This document shows positions 56,603-64,000 of a DNA stretch of 64,000 nucleotides, piece after piece. How positions within the stretch are numbered: the stretch's first letter is position 1; each line of letters starts with the position of its first letter. Source of the stretch: Nilaparvata lugens (Eukaryota > Arthropoda > Insecta > Hemiptera > Delphacidae); contig NC_052518.1 in the NCBI RefSeq assembly GCF_014356525.2, positions 32,218,951 through 32,282,950 on the forward strand. Direction: 5' to 3'. The notes under the pieces were generated by a model. That model saw only the letters and a program-made list of their open reading frames with translations, made no database searches and was not told where the DNA came from. Made by a program: the position numbers and the translations under genes.

Positions 56603-58163
56603 ATATATAGGGCAAACCAGAGCAAACTTCCAGTTTTCAGAGAAAATGCCTTCTTCAATTGACTTGTTGAAAATGTATGTAATGGTTGGTAAAACAGCAA
56701 ATAACATTTTCTTAATAAATTTGATAGGAATTTTGTCAACACCCGTAGCATTACTATGAATACGTTGAATTGCTCTGAAAGTGTCTTCTTCTGAGATTGG
56801 ATGGAAATTAAATTGATCAGTAATTGGTAAATCTAAGTTTGTAACCTGCTCTTCAAGATCATCGATATGATTAGCAATGACAACTTCGTCGCGTTGGTTA
56901 GAGTGTGAAACGAAATGGTCATTTATATTGTTCAATGGTAAGTCAATTTGTGGATTCGATTTCTGTTTGCCAAGCCCGAATTCTTTTATTCCCTGCCAAA
57001 GTGATTTGGAGTCTTGTCTGTTGTTTGTCATAAACGAATTCAAGTACCTAGTCTTTGAGTTCCGTAATTCCAGTTTAACTCTATTTCTATGGCTCCTATA
57101 CTCTATCAAACTGTCCAAGTCAAATGTCTTTTCAAATTTTCTATGTGCTTTGTCTCTACGTCCCATCATCTTAAGTATGTCTTCAGACATCCATGGTACT
57201 TGTCGTTTTCTATTAATCCTCCTTGTCACATAAGGTGCATGTTTGTCATACAAAGTCAAAGTCCAATTCTTGAAAGTCTTGACCATGTCATCAACTGAGG
57301 GTAATGCTTCAATTTGATGCCATGGAGTCTGAGCCACATCAGTCAGGAAGTTGGCTTCATCAAAGTTTTTGAAGTCTCTATGAGTGATAATTTTCTGTTC
57401 TGGCTTGGGTATCTTATGGGAAAGTACACAGTAGATCAAATCATGTCTAGAAATAGCTGGGACTGAGATTTGGCCTGCTTGAACAACCTCATTGGGATCA
57501 CTAACAATGAGAAGGTCAATGAGTGTGTCTGATTCATTAGTATGATGGGTTGGATCGAGAGGTAAAATATTCATGTTTAGGCATTGGAAAATTGTAGTCA
57601 GTTGAAAGTAGTCAAAGTTCCAATTTGTAATGTTCAAGTCGGTGTTCATATCCCCCATAACTAGTATACGGTTATAACAGGGCATAAGAGAAAGCAAGGC
57701 ACTTTCGAAATCTGTGAAATGACCTATTTTTGGTGGGCGATAACAGATACCAACGAGTAATTTATCAGTACTAGATAAGGATTATTCAAGTAGCATAAAC
57801 TCTGGTCTGGAACAATACTCTTGTTTAGATGTGATTGAAACTCTTGTTTTAATAACAGATACCAACAAGTAATTTATCAGTACTAGATAAGGATTATTCA
57901 AGTAGCATAAACTCTGGTCTGAAACAATACTCTTGTTTAGATGTGATTAAAACTTTTGTTTTGATACCATCTTTCACATAAATTGCTACACCCCCACAAG
58001 CTTTATTTAATCTATCATTCCGGAAAAGATTATATCCAGGCAAAGCAACAAAATTTGATGGAATACTAGGCTTCAAAAATGATTCGGAAATTCTTATCAT
58101 ATTGAGGTCCTGAAAATGGAAGATTGCTCTGAGTTCATCAATGTGATAGCTGAGGGATTGTAC
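56603..58163 (-). pseudogene. LINE1: endonuclease and RT start, fused in frame to LINE2
   Basis: Minus strand. It begins at about 58163, where the complex repeat ends, already inside the endonuclease (NVQSLSYHIDELR, RISESFLKPS, GGVAIYVKDG). A 112-bp tandem duplication breaks the frame. It reopens at 57697 with GDMNTDLNITNWN, ISRHDLIY and a long linker up to the first RT strand, SENWKFALVCPIY. There it passes without a stop into LINE2 at about 56603. The RT core of this element is absent. The two elements are different families or subfamilies by their linkers. Confidence 0.75.
57741..57964 (-). repeat. 112-bp tandem duplication within LINE1
   Basis: TAACAGATACCAAC recurs at 57741 and 57853; the two 112-base copies differ at about five positions. 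112 is not a multiple of three, so it also breaks the endonuclease frame. Confidence 0.9.
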
Positions 58164-58166
58164 GTT

Positions 58167-60395
58167 AAGGTGTTTGGATCACACTTACAGATTTTTTTAT
58201 GCTCAAAATCGACTCAGAAGGTCGAAATAACATCACCTTGCACAGACAAAACATCAATTTTCTCGAGAGGGGGCCCGGCGCCCTCATTTTTTTAGAAAAT
58301 TTTCTAAGAAAAAAAAGTGTGAATTTCCCAGCCGAAACTGTAAATCTCACAATCTCATGAATGATATCATTGTCCAATAATTATTGTCCAATAACAAAAT
58401 TTTCGATTCTAGGCAGGCGTGGGGGGGAACCCTCATATACAGTGATGATCATGGATCACATTTACTGGGTGTTTTATGCCCAAAATTGAATTTAGCTGCT
58501 AAAAAAACATGACTCCCGTGAAATCGAACCGAAAAAAACAATAGGGGTGGAGGGAGGGTGATTTTTTCTATTTTTGTCAATTTTGGCTCATTTTCCAGGA
58601 TTTTTGCAGCTAAGATATGACTGTCTCTGTATTTTTCACATCAGTTTTCGATTTTGGAATCACTCAACCTTCCGTCTATGCAACTGATATTGTATCATGA
58701 ACCCCAAAATTACATCCAGGGGTCACTCGAGGGGGGCTGTGTGATTTTTGGCAATTTTGAAAAATCTGCAGTTACACTGCATGGTATAATGATGTTTGAA
58801 TATGTTAAAAAATTATTGAAAGTGATCTTAATGAAAGAAAAAAATAACACATATGAGAGATTCTACTTGGGGGTTACCCTAGATCCCCTCAATTCTTCCA
58901 GCTTTTCAATGGTTAATTTTATAGCAAAGTTAAGAGGAACTATCTTACCCAGCACATTAAAATGAGGCTATTCATCATATGATAACTCAAAGAGATGATA
59001 GATGAAGGATGTTGGGGCATTTATTTGATTTTCCTTTAACTCTGGTCAAGGAACTTTTTGACTCACAATTTGGCAGCCAAAAAAATATTACACATGAGAT
59101 ATTCTACTTTGGGGGCCACCCAGGACCCCCTCAATTTTTCCACGTTTTTGATTGTTAATTTTAAAGGAAAGTCAAACATGACTATAATCTTATAATATAT
59201 TCTTTTTCAACCAACAATGGTATTTTAGAATGTATGGGATATCACATATTTTTCTGGATATTTTCAAATGTTCAAGACTGTTATGTCCTTCTAGAATGTT
59301 ATAGATGTAATCTATCTACCAAAATATCATATTCGAACCATAAACAATTGCTATTTCCAATAAAATATGAATTGGAAATGTTTACATTTGTTAGAGATAT
59401 CGTTTCTTCTTGTTAGATCTTATCATTTAATTCTGGATTATTCAAAATTAACAATATTTGATTAATAGCTTTATGAAATATGAATTATGAAAAATAATTA
59501 AAACCGAATAATTGTATCAGTTGTAGTTATTCAGATGCTTAACTTACAAAATATTGAATAGTTGTATAACTTAATGCAAGGAATGTTTGATTCATATGAT
59601 GCCAGTCCATAGTCCAGAAATAACCAAGTAACATAACCTGCCATCATTACAGTTTCATTGAGTAAGCAATGAAGTTAGTCATGTGTACAAGGTTGAAAGT
59701 GTGATGGCCATGACATAAACAAATCTCTCATTAAATTGAGTCTGCTATCTACTGACAATCTAAATCTACAATCTAAAAAATCTTCAATAACTAACCTATG
59801 CTGTATAACCTATGATATTAAAATGATGTTGAAATATGTCAAAGAATAATTGAGAGGGATAGGAAAAAATTGAAAAATGTCAAATACAAGAGATTAGATT
59901 TCTGGTGTTACTCAGGGCCCCCTTAATTTTTCAACTTTCCAATGTTCAATTTCATAGCAAAGACATAAGAAACATGATAAGAAACTATCATGCTGAGCAC
60001 ATTGGAATGGGGCTATTTATTATATAAAAACTGTATGGGAAGACATATGAGAGATGCAAAGGCAGTTTAAACTGTATGTATAAGAACAGTATGGGAAGAC
60101 ATATGAGAGATGCAAAGGCAGTTTTTAAGTTCACTATTCAATACTGCAATCACTAAACTCAAACTTCTAAACTACTATCCTACCTAGCACAGGAAAGTCT
60201 GTAGGAGTCCCAGCAGGCTCCAGGAAAACTATGGATTTCTCGAAATTTCCATTTCAAAACTTGATCCTAGCCTATACTCTACCTGGCCTACCAAACCAAA
60301 CCCACCAACACCACACTATCTATCCTCCTATACCTCACCTACCTATTTAACCCGCCATCAGTTAATCTACTTAACCTACCCCACTCAACCCTAGT
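58167..60395 (+). repeat. Complex hairpin-rich repeat, array R4
   Basis: Starts at TTGGATCACACTTACAG and follows the variant sub-module order seen at 27870 and at 4400-5500 (CACATATGAGA, GGGGGCCACCCAGGACC). It includes the GGGGGCCCGGCGCCCTC hairpin at 58268 and ends in a truncated S block (60250-60395). A 53-bp local duplication (GTATGGGAAGACATATGAG twice) lies at 60035-60124. No genes. Confidence 0.8.
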
Positions 60396-60404
60396 GGAAG
60401 AGAT

Positions 60405-60755
60405 CCATAGAAATCGATAGAAAAACTCTATTGATATCAATATATGCTCATGGATATCAATAGAAATCCATGAATACCAATAGAAATCACGGTAAATACA
60501 GTCAATTAACTTATATTGATATCACTACAAGTTTAGTGAAATCAATAGAAGTTCATGGATACCAATAGAAATCACAGTGAATACAGTCAATGAACTCATA
60601 TTGATATCACTGCAAGTTTAGTGATATCAATAGAAGCTCATGGATATCAATAGAAATCCATGGATACCAATAGAAATCATGGTAAATACAGTCAATGAAC
60701 TCATATTGATATCACTACAAGTTTAGTGATATCAATAGAAGTCCATGGATTGCAG
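60405..60755. repeat. Tandem repeat of about 86-105 bp
   Basis: TAAATACAGTCAAT and GATATCACTACAAGTTTAG recur; units start at about 60491, 60576 and 60681. The longer unit has an extra 20 bases, itself a repeat of the CAATAGAAATCCATGG phrase. Confidence 0.85.
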
Positions 60756-62640
60756 TAATTTTAAATGCAGTTTAAAACTGAATAATTTTGGCAGATTTTC
60801 AATTTTCCCAGAACAATGTATTCTTGATGACTGATTCGGGTGTAGAAGTGAATTTCCAGCACTTTTTATCCTATGTGAAAATCCTGTCAGACGTTAATGT
60901 GCTACTGACATTTAAAATTTAAAAAAAAATTTTGGTTCATCTTGAAAAATTCTGAAAAAATTCATGGACATTTCTGTTTATATTATCAACCTTGTCCTAG
61001 AATTTAGAATGATTCCATTCATAATTGGAAAAGTTATAACATTTTTTCAAATTGGATCACAGTTTATGAGGAAAATCATGCAGTATCCGGAATTACTCAC
61101 ACTGACTTTGAAATGATTTTTGGGGTTTCAATTCAAATAATAACAACCTACTGTTTTATCATTTCCAACATTATTCCAGTGTCAAGCACAAATGTCCCCC
61201 CATAAAAAATCAATAATCTCCACCTGAAATAAATATAAAATATTTTAATAACAGTAACATTGTCAATGATTTTGAAATTGCCACCATTACTATGGTATCT
61301 AATGAAAATATCGATATATTATCAATAATATTGATACTGTGAACTGGAAATATCAAAGTCTTAACAATCGATATATCAAACTAATTCTTACTTTTTTCCT
61401 GGGGAAAACTGATTTTATTGCATTCAAAAATGTAGAAATCAGGATTGTATTCTACTTTTACTTATTTAAACTATGTAATTTGAATAACGCATTTCCAAAC
61501 AAAGATGTGAATGATGTTCAAGAATACTGTATAATAATTATTAGTAGTCAATAATATTATCATTTATCAATGTATTGATAATATTATATCGACATTTTGG
61601 GTTTATCAATTTTGGCTATAGACGAGAGTGCTGCATGCCATTTGGACAATGCATTTTGCATTTGCAATGGACCAACAGTTTTTTGAGGTTGTTTGTGTTT
61701 TGTAGTTTGTAATTTTTGTGATTTTATCCAGGAAATATAGGTAAGTCGAGTGATTTTGTTTTCATTGATGTACCATAAAATGAAAGAATAAATTTATTAT
61801 AGGTCTAAATACTCATAATTATATTTAAATGATAATCTTTTCGGAAGACTATTATTAATAGGCCATGTATTACATAACCTAATAATAATAAGAGAAAAGC
61901 CTCTTGAATTTATCATTGCTGGAAATAAGATGATTATTATTCTAGGCAGACACATTCCAGGGTTAAATGCTGGTACATATAAATTTAAATGTGTAGCAAA
62001 ACTTTTTATTTAGCCTAACCTAAGTAGGCCTAATTGAAGTCACCACAAACTAATCTACACTCATGTTATTATAATGAACTTAATATCAATAATATATGAC
62101 TGTGGATTGATAGATTAAAATTTATTCAGTTGTTTTCTGAACCGGCAGGCTTTATTTAAACTTTTTCCAGCAAGCAATTGATTCATTTATTTATATTAAC
62201 AGCTTTATATGTTATTCCAATTTAGAAAAACTATCGGTGTAGTCCTCTCATTTTAGCAATATATATTTTATATAATAAGAAAGAGTGAGACTTTGTGTTT
62301 GCAACATGTGTGTTTTTCCAATTTTCCAGTCAAAAAATGTTATTTGTAATATGTTTAATCATAAGTAAACTTTTTTTTTATCTCTGATAGGAGCTGTGGT
62401 GATGAAATTTTCCAACACAAAAGAAAAATACATGGAAGCAGTACGGTAATCAAATACTGGCTGAAGTCTCCAAAAACTCGGTTTACCAGCAAAGAGAAAT
62501 CTAAGTAAGTCTCAATTTTGATTAATTTAAAACAGAATATGAAGTCAAACAATTTCTTTCTATGGGTGATGTCCACATGAGCTCTAGGCTTGTGCTAATC
62601 ATTAAAAGTTAGTAATCATACCGAGTGAGTCATATGTATG
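60756..62640 (+). other. Unique AT-rich DNA with possible host exons
   Basis: No long ORF. Good splice signals suggest an exon ending at 61740 (ATATAG then GTAAGTCG) and an internal exon 62391-62504 listed separately. Otherwise nothing recognised. Confidence 0.35.
62391..62504 (+). other. Candidate internal host exon
   Basis: Acceptor TTTTTTTTTATCTCTGATAG ends at 62390 and a GTAAGT donor starts at 62505. One frame is open through all 114 bases (1+111+2), reading SCGDEIFQHKRKIHGSS, then VIKYWLKSPKTRF; the other two frames have stops. Basic and short; no family recognised. Together with the donor at 61741 it could be exons 1 and 2 of a plus-strand host gene running out of the window. Confidence 0.35.
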
Positions 62641-62644
62641 GGAA

Positions 62645-63385
62645 CCTTCCAATAAATTAGAGACTGTTGTAGATATAATACTGTAGCTTTCAGGATATGT
62701 TACTGGTCAAATACTCTAACTCTTGACGTATGGTACAACTGAATTTCAACCCCATTCATAAGGGGTTGACTAGGTTCAGAATGTATAATATGGTGACTCA
62801 AGAGTTTTAACTGTAATATTTTTTATGTAAACGCCTATTGTGTGGTACATTAATTCAAATGGCTTTTTAAAACAAGAAACATAACATCAATTAAAATGTA
62901 CTATGAAACTTGAATCCAAAACGGTGGCTGATTGAAGTTACAGTTTGTAAAGAAATGAGGGGTTATAACTCAAATATTTTTAATGTAAACACCCATTGTG
63001 TGATACATCATTATAGAGGCCTTTTTAAAAATAGAAAGATGACATCAAAAAAAATCGATGATACTTTTATCCAAAATGGCGGCTGATTGAATTTTATCAA
63101 TTATTTCTTTAAAAACCAAAACTTCAATCAGCCGCCATTTTGGATAAAAGTATCATAGAAGATTTTTATTGATTTCATCTTTCTCGTCCTGAGAAGGCTT
63201 TTAAGATAATACACAATGGGTATTTACATTCAAAATCTTTGATTTACAACCCCCAAGTCACCCCCTTATGAGGAGTTGAAATTCAGTTTTATGTCAAAAG
63301 GTGGAGTATTCGACCAATAACTTATCCTGAAAGTTACAGTATTATATCTACAACAGTCTCCAACTTATTGAAGGGTTGAAGACTG
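62645..63385. mobile_element. Foldback (MITE-like) element
   Basis: Long imperfect inverted repeat: GAGACTGTTGTAGATATAATACTGTA near 62660 is inverted near 63335-63360, and CCAAAATGGCGGCTGATTGAA near 63071 is inverted near 63123, so the arms meet around a spacer of about 35 bases. The left arm carries an extra internal duplication (TGTAAACGCC and TGTAAACACC phrases), making it longer. It has no coding capacity. Target duplication not certain. Confidence 0.7.
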
Positions 63386-64000
63386 TGATGTTTTGAAAAT
63401 AAATTCAATTTCAATATAAATTATTGTTGTTTCACCATTTTATTAAAGCAAAAATCTCCCTATTGGCAATCCAGACATTTATGGTTTTTTCCCATTGGTG
63501 ATGCAAAGCTTATACAAGCAAATGGCTGATACAAAGTCCAACAGCTGGAAAATAAGCTTACATGAAACATTTTTGAAATTTGTCAGCTGTTGAATGATTA
63601 CAAATGAAAATGAGCTTTCTTTTTGTAATTATAGTGTCCAGCTGTTAGATTGCATAATATATCACTACTTACTAGGAAAAATCCATTTGTCTGAATAGGA
63701 CTTCATAGGTGAATTTAATTTTTATTCAGTTTTGTGTAAAATTATTGTAAAGTTAGGGTAGAAAATTTACTTCACATTATATTGTGGTTATTCAAAAGTT
63801 TTATAAGATTTATAGTTTTTTAATGTAAAAATAAATAATTGAAAAAATTATTTATTCAGAATAATTGAGGTAATCCTTCTCCATCTTTTCACGATAAAAT
63901 ATTGTAAAAATTTATTTTTAAAATGTTATTTTCATGTGAATTTTTTTGAAATTTTCATGGGAAAGAAATGACCAAATGTGCGACAAGAAATGTAGAAAAA
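63386..64000. other. AT-rich stretch, nothing recognised
   Basis: Contains two CAGCTG-centred phrases near 63550 and 63590 that can pair, but no ORF or repeat family known from the rest of the window. Confidence 0.4.

Noticed and set aside
54835..57298. Plus-strand ORFs of 60-118 codons across the LINE region
   Set aside because: Antisense shadows of the reverse transcriptase and endonuclease frames, which carry the recognised motifs.
7314..58377. Recurring frames with RGPGPL-x-KSMF in the complex repeat
   Set aside because: The text is the translation of the GGGGGCC-x-GGCCCCC hairpin and its flank; starts, ends and frames differ in every copy.
61339..62576. ORFs of 71-73 codons in the right flank
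   Set aside because: AT-rich chance frames; one lies antisense to the better-supported candidate exon at 62391-62504.

Overview
The window reads as AT-rich insect nuclear DNA, most likely hemipteran and possibly planthopper-like (inference, not certain). The support is arthropod-type Polinton/Maverick genes, Jockey/CR1-like LINE fragments, TATA plus TCAKTY-type initiator promoters, and GTAAGT/AG splice signals. I see no bacterial operon, rRNA, tRNA or CRISPR. Almost all of it is layered mobile and repeated DNA. Nearly every coding region is a relic with stops or frameshifts.

Layout. 1-4283: part of a Polinton (copy A) with integrase, packaging ATPase, a DUF8207-like protein and a coiled-coil protein. 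4283-20085: array R1 of a complex, hairpin-rich, non-coding repeat. 20085-26745: a decayed LINE inserted into that array, with its middle replaced by microsatellite-rich DNA. 26746-33222: array R2, resuming where R1 was interrupted. 33223-41957: the other half of a Polinton (copy C), with a spliced basic/OB-like gene, phospholipase A2, adenain-like protease, minor and major capsid proteins, small ORFs and a terminal repeat block. 42124-46511: the complex repeat again, inverted (R3). 46512-52543: a third Polinton piece (copy B) with a broken BIR gene divergent from protein-primed DNA polymerase B, then integrase, ATPase and terminal block. 52544-58163: three LINE relics on the minus strand, two fused in one reading frame. 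58167-60395: complex repeat (R4). 60405-64000: a tandem repeat, possible host exons and a foldback element.

How the genes relate. Copies A and C together carry the late Polinton set in a plausible order (integrase, ATPase, DUF8207-like, coiled coil, then OB-like, PLA2, protease, capsids). Their summed length plus an off-window polymerase would match a 15-20 kb element, so I infer one Polinton split by about 29 kb of repeat and LINE. Copy B carries the early/replicative end and is a diverged relative.

The least explained content is the complex repeat. Its units of a few kb hold many short G/C hairpins, a pentamer-rich CCTAA/CCTAC tract, and a roughly 150-bp module with up to four GCGAAGC-type mini-hairpins whose arms differ between copies but often still pair.
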